Shown here one piece after another: positions 45,116-54,695 of a stretch of DNA of 64,000 nt. Each line of letters starts with the position of its first letter. Position 1 is the stretch's first letter. Origin of the DNA: Bacteroidota bacterium (GTDB taxonomy: Bacteria; Bacteroidota; Bacteroidia; Cytophagales; Cyclobacteriaceae); NCBI GenBank assembly GCA_018267215.1, contig JAFDYX010000001.1:62001-126000 (forward strand). Direction: 5' to 3'. The notes beneath the pieces were generated by a model. The model had not been told where the DNA came from. It worked only from the letters and a program-made list of their open reading frames with translations, and made no database searches. The position numbers were made by a program, and so were the translations under genes.

Positions 45116-45302
45116 CACAAAAGTGGGTTGAAAAAAGTTAGTTGATTAAACAACACATTAGGAACGAGAAATAAATACAAGAACTAATAACAGGTACAAA
45201 TTCTTAAGGCTTATATCGTCTATGGCCTGAATTGGCCTCAAATGATGGCGCAATTATATGCCAAAATCGAATACGAAGCAACTTAAAGGAAAAAATTATT
45301 GG

Positions 45303-45310
45303 TAATTTTG
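45303..45310 (+). promoter_or_regulatory. -7 promoter box of serS
   Basis: TAATTTTG matches TAnnTTTG, 17 bases before the ATG at 45328. It also argues against the upstream in-frame starts. Confidence 0.45.
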
Positions 45311-45327
45311 AAGGTTTAAAACGTTTT

Positions 45328-46602
45328 ATGTTACTGGTACAAACACTGAGAGAAGAAACTACGCGCGTGCTGGAAGGGCTGGCCAAGCGAAACTTGGCTC
45401 ATGCCGAAACGCTGGTGGCAGATGCCATCGCCCTCGACAAGCAGCGGAGAGAAACACAAAAATGGGTTGACGAGCTGAAGGCAAAATCCAATGTTGATTC
45501 AAAAAGAATTGGCGAGTTGATCAAATCCGGTAAAGCAGAAGAAGCCAATGGCCTGAAGGCATCGGTAGCTACCGATAAACAACGCATGAAGGAAGGCGAA
45601 GATCAACTGGTTCAATGCGAAGAGGAGTTAAAACATCTGCTGTACAAAATACCGAATGTGCCTCATGCCCTCGTACCGGCCGGCAAAGGCGCTGACGACA
45701 ACAAAGAAGTTTACAAGCACGGAAATATTCCAACACTGCATGCCGGAGCATTGCCTCACTGGGAGTTGATTAAAAAATATGACATCATTGATTTTGATTT
45801 GGGCGTGAAAATCTCTGGAGCAGGTTTTCCTGTGTACAAAGGAAAAGGCGCCAAGTTGCAGCGGGCATTAATCAATTTCTTTTTGGCCGAATCAGAAAAA
45901 GCAGGCTATACCGAAATTCAACCACCTATCGTCATTAACGAAGCAAGTGGTTATGGCACCGGGCAACTGCCCGACAAAGAAGGGCAGATGTATTTTGTAA
46001 ACGAAGACGGTTTGTACCTGATCCCCACGGCCGAAGTACCGATCACCAATCTATACCGCGATGTAATGGTGGCCGAAGAAAACCTGCCTATAAAAAATGC
46101 GGGCTACACTCCGTGTTTCAGGCGTGAGGCCGGAAGCTGGGGTGCCCATGTGCGCGGGCTTAACCGGCTTCATCAATTTGATAAAGTAGAAATCGTTCAA
46201 ATCACCCGATCCGAAAATTCTTATGAAGCATTGGACACCATGTGCCAGCACGTGCAGGGGCTTTTAGAAAAACTGCAATTACCTTATCGTAAACTTTTGC
46301 TTTGCGGTGGCGACATGGGCTTCAACTCTGCCATGACGTACGACATGGAAGTTTTTTCTGCCGCCCAGCAACGGTGGCTTGAAGTAAGCTCGGTAAGCAA
46401 CTTCGAAACGTTTCAAGCTAATCGGCTGAAGCTTCGTTATAAAACCAAAGAAGGCAAAACGCAATTGCTGCACACCCTGAACGGAAGTGCGTTGGCTTTG
46501 CCGCGGATCGTGGCCGCCATTTTGGAAAACAACCAAACAGAAACGGGTATAAAAATTCCTGAAGTGTTACGGCCTTATACAGGGTTTGACCAAATCAATT
46601 GA
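45328..46602 (+). CDS. serS: seryl-tRNA synthetase
   Basis: 424 residues from the ATG at 45328 (MLLVQTLREETTRVLEGL), the normal SerRS beginning; the frame runs 32 codons further upstream over the promoter. The N-terminal long antiparallel coiled coil (about 25-100) binds tRNA-Ser. The class II core has motif 2 (CFRREAGSWGAHVRGLNRLH) and motif 3 (LNGSALALPRIVAAILENNQ). Its TGA overlaps the TTG start of the phosphatase gene. Confidence 0.96.
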   Translation: MLLVQTLREETTRVLEGLAKRNLAHAETLVADAIALDKQRRETQKWVDELKAKSNVDSKRIGELIKSGKAEEANGLKASVATDKQRMKEGEDQLVQCEEELKHLLYKIPNVPHALVPAGKGADDNKEVYKHGNIPTLHAGALPHWELIKKYDIIDFDLGVKISGAGFPVYKGKGAKLQRALINFFLAESEKAGYTEIQPPIVINEASGYGTGQLPDKEGQMYFVNEDGLYLIPTAEVPITNLYRDVMVAEENLPIKNAGYTPCFRREAGSWGAHVRGLNRLHQFDKVEIVQITRSENSYEALDTMCQHVQGLLEKLQLPYRKLLLCGGDMGFNSAMTYDMEVFSAAQQRWLEVSSVSNFETFQANRLKLRYKTKEGKTQLLHTLNGSALALPRIVAAILENNQTETGIKIPEVLRPYTGFDQIN

Positions 46603-48683
46603 TTACGATAGCAACTGTGTTCAAAAGCAAAACACTCATTCGCCTCGCCTTTCTGGGCTCTGCCATTGCCTGGGTGATCTTGCTTTTTTCTGACATCACC
46701 TTATTGTTTAGTACCATGCAGGGGTTGCAGCCAGATGTGCCCGAATGGCTGCCCCGTCTGATGCTGACTGTTTTTGTCATCAGTCTTTTTTATTATTACA
46801 GACTTCGAATTGAGCTGGATGATTCTCTCAACTTCACAGACCTGCTGTGGAAAGTTTTTGCTACCGGGTTAATTACTACCGTAGTGTCGCTCACTTTTCG
46901 CCTGCTAATGTTTTTGTTGGGCCACACCTCGTTGGCCACTAACGTAGTCTTCACTGATTTTATTTATCAGATCAATTTAGCCTTACTGGTAAATTTTTTA
47001 TTGGCTGCTTTGGTGTGCTGGAAGCGGCTGATTCTTTATCATAAGTCGAAGTGGTTGCTGCGCACATGGCTTGCTTTCGACATCATCCTGCTAACTATTT
47101 TAGTGTATGATATGCTGGGCACACTCATGCCCGAGTCGTTGCGCATTGTTTTTAATTTGATCTTGGGAGTTATGCTGCTGGTGCTGTCGGCCAACATGCG
47201 GTGGGTGGCATATCTCAATTTTAAACAAAAATGGACGAGCCTTTTATTGCTGCTGTTGGTTTTCTTTTATCTCGCTTATTTTTTCTATACCGTAGGCAGC
47301 GGGGCAGAAATGATCGCCAAGGCTACAACAAATTTTCTCGATTTCAGAAACCATCTTTTCATCATTCTTCTTGCGCTGTTTATTGTTGTTTATGGAATTT
47401 TTTCTTTCCTCGTTATTTTGTTCAACCTGCCCACTTCATCTGTTTTTGAGCAGAAGCTGGAAGAAGTGGTAAACTATCAGCGCATCAGCCAGTCTATACA
47501 AACAGAGCAAGACGAAGAAAGTGTTTACAATATTTTGTTGGAGAGCTCGGTCAGCTCTGTGTTTGCCGATGCGGCCTGGCTTGAAATTACAGGAGCCAAC
47601 AATGAACAGAAAATTTTTACCTACCACATCACTGAGCAGGAGACAAAAAACATTCGCGAGCACCTGGAGAAAAATCAGGTAAAAGGTATTTTAGATGTGG
47701 GCAGTGAAAAAACAAAAAACCTATCCAAATATCTTTCTTCCTTAAAGTCATCGCGTTTCCGTTCTATCCTCGCCTTCCCGATTGTAGTGAAAGAAGAGAA
47801 CATCGGTACGCTTGCTTTGTTAAAAGAATTACCCGAAGGCTTCAACAAAGAGATGACACGCATTGTTTCCACTTTTGCAAATCAGGCCGGCATCTCCATC
47901 GAAAATTTCCGGCTGCTGGAAGAGGCCTTTCAGCATGCGCGCTACAAAGAAGAATTAAAGATTGCCAAAACCGTGCAACAAAGTCTGCTGCCCACCAAAT
48001 TAGAGCAAGATCATGATTTTGAAGTCGTGGCTTTTTCGGCTTCGGCCGATGAGGTGGGTGGCGATTATTATGATACGCTTCGGATTGATGAGCACAAAGT
48101 GGCTCTCATCATTGCCGATGTGTCGGGCAAGGGCACCACAGCTGCTTTCCACATGAGCCAGATGAAAGGTATATTTCACAGCCTGGCACAGCAACAACTG
48201 GATCCGCGTGAGTTTATGCAGCGTGCCAACAAAGCATTGATCTACTGCCTGGAGCGCAACTCATTTATATCGGCATCTTTTTTTGTTATTGACACAACCC
48301 AAAAAAAGATACGCTACTCACGTGCCGGCCATTGCCCTGTGTTGTATTTGCGTGCCGGTCAAAGCAACTCGTATTACCTGAAAGACAAAGGAGCTGCCTT
48401 GGGTATGGTGCGCAACTCCGAATACGGCAACTATATTGAAACCAATGAAATCAGCTACCAGTCTGGCGATATTATGGTACTCTACACCGATGGCATTACA
48501 GAAGCTCAAAATGGCAAGGGAGATGAATTTGGTTACGAGCACCTGGCCTCGGCTTTGAACGAAGTGAGTACAGCCTCCGCAAAAGAAATCGGAGATCATA
48601 TCATCAAGCGGCTGTACGAGTTTACAGGTACGCAAAATATTAATGACGATTATACTTCTATGACGGTGAAATTTAAAGCATAA
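46599..48683 (+). CDS. membrane-bound PP2C/SpoIIE phosphatase with GAF domain (RsbU-like)
   Basis: 694 residues. Around eight membrane helices (residues 8-275) are followed by a short coiled linker, a GAF domain (about 300-450; SRFRSILAFPIVVKEENIGT) and a SpoIIE/PP2C domain (about 470-694) with metal sites in VGGDYYD, IADVSGKGTT and YTDGITEAQN. It would dephosphorylate the STAS protein encoded next in response to a membrane or GAF signal. Start: TTG at 46599 overlapping the serS stop (TTGA) or GTG at 46617; there is no suitable ATG. Confidence 0.88.
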   Translation: MITIATVFKSKTLIRLAFLGSAIAWVILLFSDITLLFSTMQGLQPDVPEWLPRLMLTVFVISLFYYYRLRIELDDSLNFTDLLWKVFATGLITTVVSLTFRLLMFLLGHTSLATNVVFTDFIYQINLALLVNFLLAALVCWKRLILYHKSKWLLRTWLAFDIILLTILVYDMLGTLMPESLRIVFNLILGVMLLVLSANMRWVAYLNFKQKWTSLLLLLLVFFYLAYFFYTVGSGAEMIAKATTNFLDFRNHLFIILLALFIVVYGIFSFLVILFNLPTSSVFEQKLEEVVNYQRISQSIQTEQDEESVYNILLESSVSSVFADAAWLEITGANNEQKIFTYHITEQETKNIREHLEKNQVKGILDVGSEKTKNLSKYLSSLKSSRFRSILAFPIVVKEENIGTLALLKELPEGFNKEMTRIVSTFANQAGISIENFRLLEEAFQHARYKEELKIAKTVQQSLLPTKLEQDHDFEVVAFSASADEVGGDYYDTLRIDEHKVALIIADVSGKGTTAAFHMSQMKGIFHSLAQQQLDPREFMQRANKALIYCLERNSFISASFFVIDTTQKKIRYSRAGHCPVLYLRAGQSNSYYLKDKGAALGMVRNSEYGNYIETNEISYQSGDIMVLYTDGITEAQNGKGDEFGYEHLASALNEVSTASAKEIGDHIIKRLYEFTGTQNINDDYTSMTVKFKA

Positions 48684-48711
48684 CCCAATTTGTTAAAAAA
48701 CGTTTAAAAAT

Positions 48712-49062
48712 ATGGTGCAGATAAAACGGCTACAAGAAGGAGGAGCCGACATCATTGCGGTGATCGGTGAAATTGATGCGAGCTCATCTATTGACTTGGA
48801 TTTGGCCATCGCCAAAAGCGTGGGCGAAGGAGCCAAAAAAATATTAGTGGACTGCTCCGCGCTGGAATACATTTCTTCCGCTGGGCTGGGTGTGTTTATG
48901 TCGTACATCGAAGAGTTGCGCGACAAGAATATTCAAATGGTTCTGTTCGGATTGAAAGAAAAAGTTGTCAATACATTTGAAATACTGGGACTGGCCAGTT
49001 TGTTGCACATCCGCGAAAATAAAAGTGAGGCATTGAAATTGGCAAATGAACTATCAGTATAA
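48712..49062 (+). CDS. STAS-domain anti-sigma factor antagonist (RsbV/SpoIIAA-like)
   Basis: 116 residues forming one STAS domain: GEIDASSSIDLDLAIA and VDCSALEYISSAGLGVFMSY, with the phosphorylatable serine at S55/S56. Such proteins are phosphorylated by an RsbW-type kinase and reactivated by a PP2C phosphatase; both partners flank it. The next gene starts inside its last codons (17-base overlap), so stoichiometric expression is likely. Confidence 0.92.
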   Translation: MVQIKRLQEGGADIIAVIGEIDASSSIDLDLAIAKSVGEGAKKILVDCSALEYISSAGLGVFMSYIEELRDKNIQMVLFGLKEKVVNTFEILGLASLLHIRENKSEALKLANELSV

Positions 49063-49456
49063 CATCGGTTGCAGCCTGGCCAATTTAAAAGGCATACGCG
49101 ATTTCATACGAAAGGCGCTGCACGAAAACCACGTGCCCGAAATGCAGGTAAGCGCCATCGTGTTGGCGTTAGACGAAATGTGTTCTAATCTGATGATCCA
49201 TGCCCATCATTGCGACCCCAACCATCAACTGGAACTAAAAATTGATCATCCTTCCAAAAACGAATTTATTTTCGAAATTGTTGACGATGGTTCCGTTTTT
49301 GACATCAACCGCTTTGTAGAACCTGCCATGGAAAACCTGGTGCAGGAAAAACGCAAAGGCGGGCTGGGTATTCGGCTGGTAAAATCTATTATGGACAGGA
49401 TAGAATATCGTAAGGAAGCCGGTAAGTCTATTTGTCGGCTTACGAAAACAATCTGA
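49046..49456 (+). CDS. RsbW-like anti-sigma factor / serine kinase (HATPase_c)
   Basis: 136 residues, a minimal GHKL ATPase. N-box with E44 and N48 (ALDEMCSNLMIHAH), G1 box DDG (80-82), G2 box KGGLGIRLVKSIMD (104-116). It should phosphorylate and bind the STAS protein and sequester a regulator, normally a sigma factor. No sigma-factor gene is nearby. Last gene of the serS/phosphatase/STAS/kinase group. Confidence 0.9.
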   Translation: MNYQYNIGCSLANLKGIRDFIRKALHENHVPEMQVSAIVLALDEMCSNLMIHAHHCDPNHQLELKIDHPSKNEFIFEIVDDGSVFDINRFVEPAMENLVQEKRKGGLGIRLVKSIMDRIEYRKEAGKSICRLTKTI

Positions 49457-49480
49457 GTTCGCGCTTCCGTTCAAGAAAAC

Positions 49481-49488
49481 TATATTTG
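49481..49488 (+). promoter_or_regulatory. -7 promoter box of the PpiC/SurA operon
   Basis: TATATTTG followed by CACCCT; ATG 22 bases downstream at 49511. Same GCACCC context as at prfA and secA. Confidence 0.55.
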
Positions 49489-49510
49489 CACCCTAAAATC
49501 AAGGGGCTTC

Positions 49511-51457
49511 ATGAGTCGGTATTTTATTTTACTTTCTGTTTTTTACAGTCTTGCTTTGATGGCCTTTGGCCAATCAAAAAGCACTAAGCCCATTACTTTA
49601 TTTACGGTGGGCGGATCTCCCGTTAACACAGACGAGTTTATCTACCTGTTTAAAAAAAATCATGCCGGCAAGCCGGATGATTTCACCAAAGAAAAAATAG
49701 ACGATTACCTCAATTTGTTTATCAACTTCAAATTGAAAGTGCGCGAAGCGCAGGCGCAAGGGCTTGATACCGCAAAAAAATTCAGAGGCGAACTAGCCGG
49801 CTACCGCGATGAATTGAAAAAGCCCTATCGTGCCAACAAAGATTTGGTAGATAATCTTGCCAAAGAAGCATACGCCCACTTGTTGAAAGAAATAAAAGCA
49901 TCGCACATTCTCATCCAGTTAAAACCGGATGCGTCCGCAGAAGACACACTGAAAGCCTACACCAAAATAAGTGAAATACGAAAAAGGATTTTGGCAGGAG
50001 AAGATTTTGAAAAATTGGCAAGAGAACTCAGTGAAGACCCTTCTGCCAAATACAACGGAGGGAGCCTGAGTTATTTTACAGCCCTACAAATGGTTTACCC
50101 GTTTGAAGAGATGGCTTACAAAACTGAAGTAGGCCATCTTTCGCCCGTAGTGCGCACACGTTTTGGCTATCATTTAATAAAAGTAGAAGATGTGCGGCCT
50201 TCGCGTGGCGAAGTGGAAGTATCTCATATTTTATTGCGCGCCCCAAAGGATGACCAAAAAGCAAAAAATCAAATTTTCGAAATTGACGATCAGTTAAAAC
50301 GCGGCCGCCATTGGGACGAGCTTTGCAAACAATATTCGGAAGACACCAACACCAAAAATAGCGGAGGTAGGTTGAAGCCTTTTGGCACCGGTGTATTTGT
50401 ATCGGTACCCGAATTTGAAGCCGCTGCTTTTGCCCTGCAAAAACCGGGAGATGTCTCCGATCCATTTCAATCTAACATCGGTTGGCATATCATAAGACTT
50501 GAAAAGAAAATCCCTCTGGCTCCTTATGCAGAAATGGAAGCTGCGTTGAAGAAAAAAATTGTACGCGATGAACGCATGAAGATAGCCGAAGCGGAAGAGG
50601 CAGCCCAGCGTAAAAAAAGTTTTGCTTTTCAGGAAAACGAAGCCACCAAAAAAATTGTGTTTGCGCTAGCCGACTCAAGTTTGCAAAAAGGAAAATGGCG
50701 TATAGCCGGCCATGCTGATACAAAAGCTTTAACATTGTTTTCCTTGCAAGGTCGTGCCATCTCCTCCGGTGAGTTTATCAACTGGGCAGAACTAAACCAA
50801 CGCCCTAACAAGCTGCCGTCCGGAGAATACCTCCATCAACTATACACTTCATTTGTCAGCGAAAAAGAAAATCAAGCAGAAGAAGAGAAAATCATCAGAG
50901 AAAACCCTGACTTCCTGCACCTGTTAACCGAATACCGCGAAGGGATTTTGCTTTTTGACGTGATGGAAAAAGAAGTGTGGAACAACGCATCGGCAGATAC
51001 GCTGGGGCAAAAGAAATTTTACCAAGACCACCTAAGCCAGTATCAAGCCGGCCCTCGAGTGGAAGCCCGCGTTATTTCTACAACAGATCAAACTTTCTTT
51101 GAAGAACTGAAAAAGAAAATCCATCTGGGAGATACACTCACCCGGGCAGACATCAAAAAATTTAAGTCCATACAAAATTTCCGTGCTTACGAAAAAGGCG
51201 ATAGCAAGGTGATTGATAAAATTAACTGGGTGCCCGGTATCCAAGAAACAGAACTCGACCTTGTCTATTACTTCGTTGAAGTAAGGCGCCTGGTAGCTCC
51301 GGGCATGAAATCATTCGATGAAGCCCGCGCCCGCATTATTTCAGATTATCAGGATTCGCTGGAAAAAAATTGGATTTCTTCGCTACGCCAAAAATTTCCG
51401 GTTTCAATCAATACCAAAGGCAAAAAATTTGTTGAAACTAACCTGCAGAAAAAATGA
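49511..51457 (+). CDS. periplasmic peptidyl-prolyl isomerase with two PpiC domains
   Basis: 648 residues. Signal peptide (MSRYFILLSVFYSLALMAFG), SurA_N-like helical region (about 30-120), then two parvulin domains near 125-225 (KASHILIQLKPDA ... FGYHLIKVED) and 235-330 (EVSHILLRAPKD ... IGWHIIRLEK), and a long C-terminal chaperone region. It assists folding of outer-membrane proteins. First of three overlapping or near-contiguous genes of this type. Confidence 0.9.
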   Translation: MSRYFILLSVFYSLALMAFGQSKSTKPITLFTVGGSPVNTDEFIYLFKKNHAGKPDDFTKEKIDDYLNLFINFKLKVREAQAQGLDTAKKFRGELAGYRDELKKPYRANKDLVDNLAKEAYAHLLKEIKASHILIQLKPDASAEDTLKAYTKISEIRKRILAGEDFEKLARELSEDPSAKYNGGSLSYFTALQMVYPFEEMAYKTEVGHLSPVVRTRFGYHLIKVEDVRPSRGEVEVSHILLRAPKDDQKAKNQIFEIDDQLKRGRHWDELCKQYSEDTNTKNSGGRLKPFGTGVFVSVPEFEAAAFALQKPGDVSDPFQSNIGWHIIRLEKKIPLAPYAEMEAALKKKIVRDERMKIAEAEEAAQRKKSFAFQENEATKKIVFALADSSLQKGKWRIAGHADTKALTLFSLQGRAISSGEFINWAELNQRPNKLPSGEYLHQLYTSFVSEKENQAEEEKIIRENPDFLHLLTEYREGILLFDVMEKEVWNNASADTLGQKKFYQDHLSQYQAGPRVEARVISTTDQTFFEELKKKIHLGDTLTRADIKKFKSIQNFRAYEKGDSKVIDKINWVPGIQETELDLVYYFVEVRRLVAPGMKSFDEARARIISDYQDSLEKNWISSLRQKFPVSINTKGKKFVETNLQKK

Positions 51458-52338
51458 GTTTGCGCATTATCCTTTTTGTCATAGTTGCCTGCTGCTTGCT
51501 TGGCTTACACTCGTGCGACCTTATCAAGATGAAAAAAAATGGTGATGCCAACTCTCAACGAAAGGTGGTAGCGCGTGTAGATAATGCCCGGCTATATGCC
51601 GATGAGCTAAAAGGTATTGTGCCAGAAAAAGCCACGGCAGATGACAGCGCCACGCGGGTTAATGCTTATGTAAACAGCTGGATCAGAAAACAACTGCTGA
51701 TCAAAGAGGCGCTGCAATCCATAAAAATTGATGAGGCCGATCTGGAACGAAAAGTACAAGACTACCGATACAGCCTGATTTCCTATCAATTTCTTAACCA
51801 TTACATCCGCGAACACCTGAGCGACAGCGTTAATAAAACATCTATCGAAGAATATTACCGCTCTCACCCCGATAATTTTATTTTAAAACAAAACATTATT
51901 AAAGGCTCGTACATCAAAGTATCAAAAGATGCTCCGCGCACCAAGCGGATCAAAGAATTGATGTTTTCAACAAAAGAGAAAGAAATGACCGAACTGAAAT
52001 CGTACTGCTTAGGGTTTTCGGCTGCCTTTCATTTGGCCGACTCTTCCTGGATTGAGTTCGACAAAATAGCGGTGAACTCTCCATTAATGGATATTCCCAA
52101 CAAAATACAATTCTTGCAGACCTACAATTACTACGAAACCAGCGATGCCAACTTTCTGTATTTCCTCAAGGTAGATGCCTATAAAATAGCCGACAATGTC
52201 TCTCCGTTAGAGTTTGTCAGACAAGACATTAAAAACATTATTTTAAACAAAAGAAAAGTAGAACTTGCAAAAAAATTGGAAGATGAGATTTATGAAAATG
52301 CTGCTAAGAAGAACGAATTTGAGGTTTTGGGTAGGTAG
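51454..52338 (+). CDS. SurA-like lipoprotein without parvulin domain
   Basis: 294 residues. Lipobox at C21 (GLHSC). The remainder looks like the SurA N-terminal/C-terminal chaperone fold (KVVARVDNARLYADELKGI, then helices) with no PPIase signature such as SHIL or FGYH. It starts in an ATGA overlap with the previous gene and its end overlaps the surA-like gene, so the three are made together; a dedicated membrane-anchored chaperone partner is a reasonable inference. Confidence 0.75.
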   Translation: MSLRIILFVIVACCLLGLHSCDLIKMKKNGDANSQRKVVARVDNARLYADELKGIVPEKATADDSATRVNAYVNSWIRKQLLIKEALQSIKIDEADLERKVQDYRYSLISYQFLNHYIREHLSDSVNKTSIEEYYRSHPDNFILKQNIIKGSYIKVSKDAPRTKRIKELMFSTKEKEMTELKSYCLGFSAAFHLADSSWIEFDKIAVNSPLMDIPNKIQFLQTYNYYETSDANFLYFLKVDAYKIADNVSPLEFVRQDIKNIILNKRKVELAKKLEDEIYENAAKKNEFEVLGR

Positions 52339-53665
52339 CCTGGCCGTATTGCTCATGCCCTGGGCAGCCTTGGGCCAGTCTGGCGATAAAGACAATGGTT
52401 TTGTGCTGGATAAAATCATCGCAAAGGTAGATAACTACATTGTGCTGAAGTCGGAGTTGGAGTCTGCCTACCAAAGCTACCTTACAGATGGCAATCCCGG
52501 TTCAGAAGAAGCCAAGTGCAACCTGCTGAACCGCATGGTGATGAGCAAAGTGATGGTGGCCAAAGCCGAAATAGACTCTATTATCGTAACAGATATTGAA
52601 GTAGATCAAAATACTTCGCAACGGATGCAGATCATCCTTCAAAACTATGGCAACTCGCAAGAAGAATTGGAACGCAGCTATGGAAAGACTTTTGAACAAC
52701 TGAAAGCCGAACTACACGACCAAATCCGTGAACAGTTGTTGGCGCGCGAAATGACCGAGCGCATTACGAAAGACATAACGATAACGCCTTCTGAGATAAA
52801 ACGCTTCTACAACAAAATCCCTTCCGACAGTTTGCCTTTTTATTCGGCCGATGCCATTATCGGGCAAATTGTAAAAACTGCCAAGGTAAGCCCACAACAA
52901 AAAGCAAAAACCAAAGCACAGCTGGAAGACCTGCGCACCAGATTTTTAAAAGGTGAAAATTGGAATGAACTGGCAAAAAAATATTCGGAAGATCCTTCCG
53001 CCCGCGCCAATGGAGGCGAGATGGGATATTTCGGCAGAGGTTCGATGGTACCTGAGTATGAAGCCATGGCTTTTAAACTTGCCAAAGGAGAAGTATCTCA
53101 CCCGTTCGAGTCACAATATGGTTTTCATATCATGCAGTTGATAGACCGCAGAGGAAATGAATACAATTCGCGGCATATATTAATTAAGGCAGAGCCCAGC
53201 AGCGATGATATTGCACGGGCTCGTTTCTATTTGGATTCTTTAAGTAGAAAAATCAAGAAAGACAGCATTACTTTCGAGCAAGCCGCTAAACTATACTCAG
53301 ACGACAAAGACACCAAGGGTCACAACGGTTTTTTTACCGATGCTGATGGCGGCACAAAAGTAGCGATTGATAAAACACTTGATCCGGCTGTTTACTTTGT
53401 TATAGACACCATGAAAGTGGGGCATCTTTCTAAACCGTTGCCTTACCGCACCAAAGACACCCAACAAGAAGCCGTTCGTGTCATTTACTTCAAAGCAAAA
53501 CTCCCTCCGCACCAGGCTAACCTGAAAGACGATTGGCACCGCATCCAATCAGCCGCTTTGGCCGAAAAAAAAGACAAGGCCGTAAACAAATGGTTTGTTA
53601 AATCGCGGCAAGATGTATTCATCAATATTGATCCTAATTTCAAAGGGTGCAAAATCATAGAATAG
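52292..53665 (+). CDS. surA: SurA-type periplasmic chaperone / peptidyl-prolyl isomerase
   Basis: About 457 residues from the ATG at 52292, overlapping the preceding gene by 47 bases; an ATG at 52298 is equally possible. A signal peptide ending in AALG, SurA_N domain (DKIIAKVDNYIVLKSELES) and two parvulin domains (about 170-270, with GGEMGYFGRGSM and QYGFHIMQLID; and 275-380, with SRHILIKAEPS). SurA guides beta-barrel proteins to the BAM complex. Gene order PpiC, lipoprotein, SurA, MoxR recurs in Bacteroidota. Confidence 0.9.
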   Translation: MKMLLRRTNLRFWVGSLAVLLMPWAALGQSGDKDNGFVLDKIIAKVDNYIVLKSELESAYQSYLTDGNPGSEEAKCNLLNRMVMSKVMVAKAEIDSIIVTDIEVDQNTSQRMQIILQNYGNSQEELERSYGKTFEQLKAELHDQIREQLLAREMTERITKDITITPSEIKRFYNKIPSDSLPFYSADAIIGQIVKTAKVSPQQKAKTKAQLEDLRTRFLKGENWNELAKKYSEDPSARANGGEMGYFGRGSMVPEYEAMAFKLAKGEVSHPFESQYGFHIMQLIDRRGNEYNSRHILIKAEPSSDDIARARFYLDSLSRKIKKDSITFEQAAKLYSDDKDTKGHNGFFTDADGGTKVAIDKTLDPAVYFVIDTMKVGHLSKPLPYRTKDTQQEAVRVIYFKAKLPPHQANLKDDWHRIQSAALAEKKDKAVNKWFVKSRQDVFINIDPNFKGCKIIE

Positions 53666-53717
53666 CTTATTTGCATGGGCATGGGTAAAAAAGTATTTTC
53701 ACAACAAAAGTTTAGCC

Positions 53718-54695
53718 ATGCCAACTGTCTTTCAAAATGATGTAGAAGCTGCCGATGCGCTGGCGCAATCGTACAAAAAATTAAAATCAGAAATTGCCAA
53801 AGTCATAGTAGGGCAAGATGATGTGGTGCGGCTTGCCCTCATCTCCGTTTTCTGCCACGGCCACGCCCTGCTCATCGGAGTGCCCGGCTTAGCCAAAACT
53901 CTGCTGGTTCAAACCTTGTCGCAGTCGCTCGACCTGGTTTTTAAACGCATCCAGTTCACACCAGACCTGATGCCTTCCGACATCATCGGTGCCGAAACAA
54001 TGGATAAAGAGCGGAACTTTCAGTTTATCAAAGGCCCTGTTTTTGGAAACATTATTTTGGCTGATGAAATAAATCGCACCCCACCGAAAACACAAGCTGC
54101 GCTGCTCGAAGCCATGCAGGAAAATGCCGTAACCATTGCCGGAAAGCGCTACGAACTGCCTCAGCCCTTTTTTGTGATTGCCACACAAAACCCGATCGAG
54201 CAAGAGGGGACATACCCTTTGCCCGAAGCACAATTGGATCGGTTCATGTTTAATATCTTCTTGGACTACCCCACATTCGAACAAGAATTAAAAATTGTGA
54301 AAGGCACTACGGCCGAACAGTTAGTGGCCGTCAATAAAATCCTGACTGCGGAAGAAATCATTTTCTTTCAACGGCTCGTCAGGCGCGTACCGATAGCCGA
54401 TAATGTGGTAGAGTATGCCGTGCGGTTAGCTGTTGCCACGCGGCCGGGGAATGACTCACCCCTTGCCACAGAATTTTTAGAATGGGGAGCCGGTCCGCGA
54501 GCTTCTCAATACTTGGTGCTGGGCGCAAAATGCAATGCCTTGCTCAACGGAAAATATTCGCCCGACATAGAAGATGTGCAAGCCGTAGCAAAACCGGTAT
54601 TGCGCCATCGCATTGTAAGAAATTTTAAAGCAGAAGCCGAAGGGCAATCGGTGGACAAACTAATAGACAAACTGATGCAGCAGGCAAAAATGTAA
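53718..54695 (+). CDS. MoxR family AAA ATPase
   Basis: 325 residues. Walker A GVPGLAKT (54-61), Walker B NIILADEINRTPPKTQAALLEAMQE, sensor region FFVIATQNPIEQEGTYPLPEAQLDRF. MoxR ATPases are chaperones that, with VWA proteins, activate metal enzymes or maintain the envelope; no VWA gene follows here. Stop and next start share a base (TAATG). Confidence 0.93.
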   Translation: MPTVFQNDVEAADALAQSYKKLKSEIAKVIVGQDDVVRLALISVFCHGHALLIGVPGLAKTLLVQTLSQSLDLVFKRIQFTPDLMPSDIIGAETMDKERNFQFIKGPVFGNIILADEINRTPPKTQAALLEAMQENAVTIAGKRYELPQPFFVIATQNPIEQEGTYPLPEAQLDRFMFNIFLDYPTFEQELKIVKGTTAEQLVAVNKILTAEEIIFFQRLVRRVPIADNVVEYAVRLAVATRPGNDSPLATEFLEWGAGPRASQYLVLGAKCNALLNGKYSPDIEDVQAVAKPVLRHRIVRNFKAEAEGQSVDKLIDKLMQQAKM

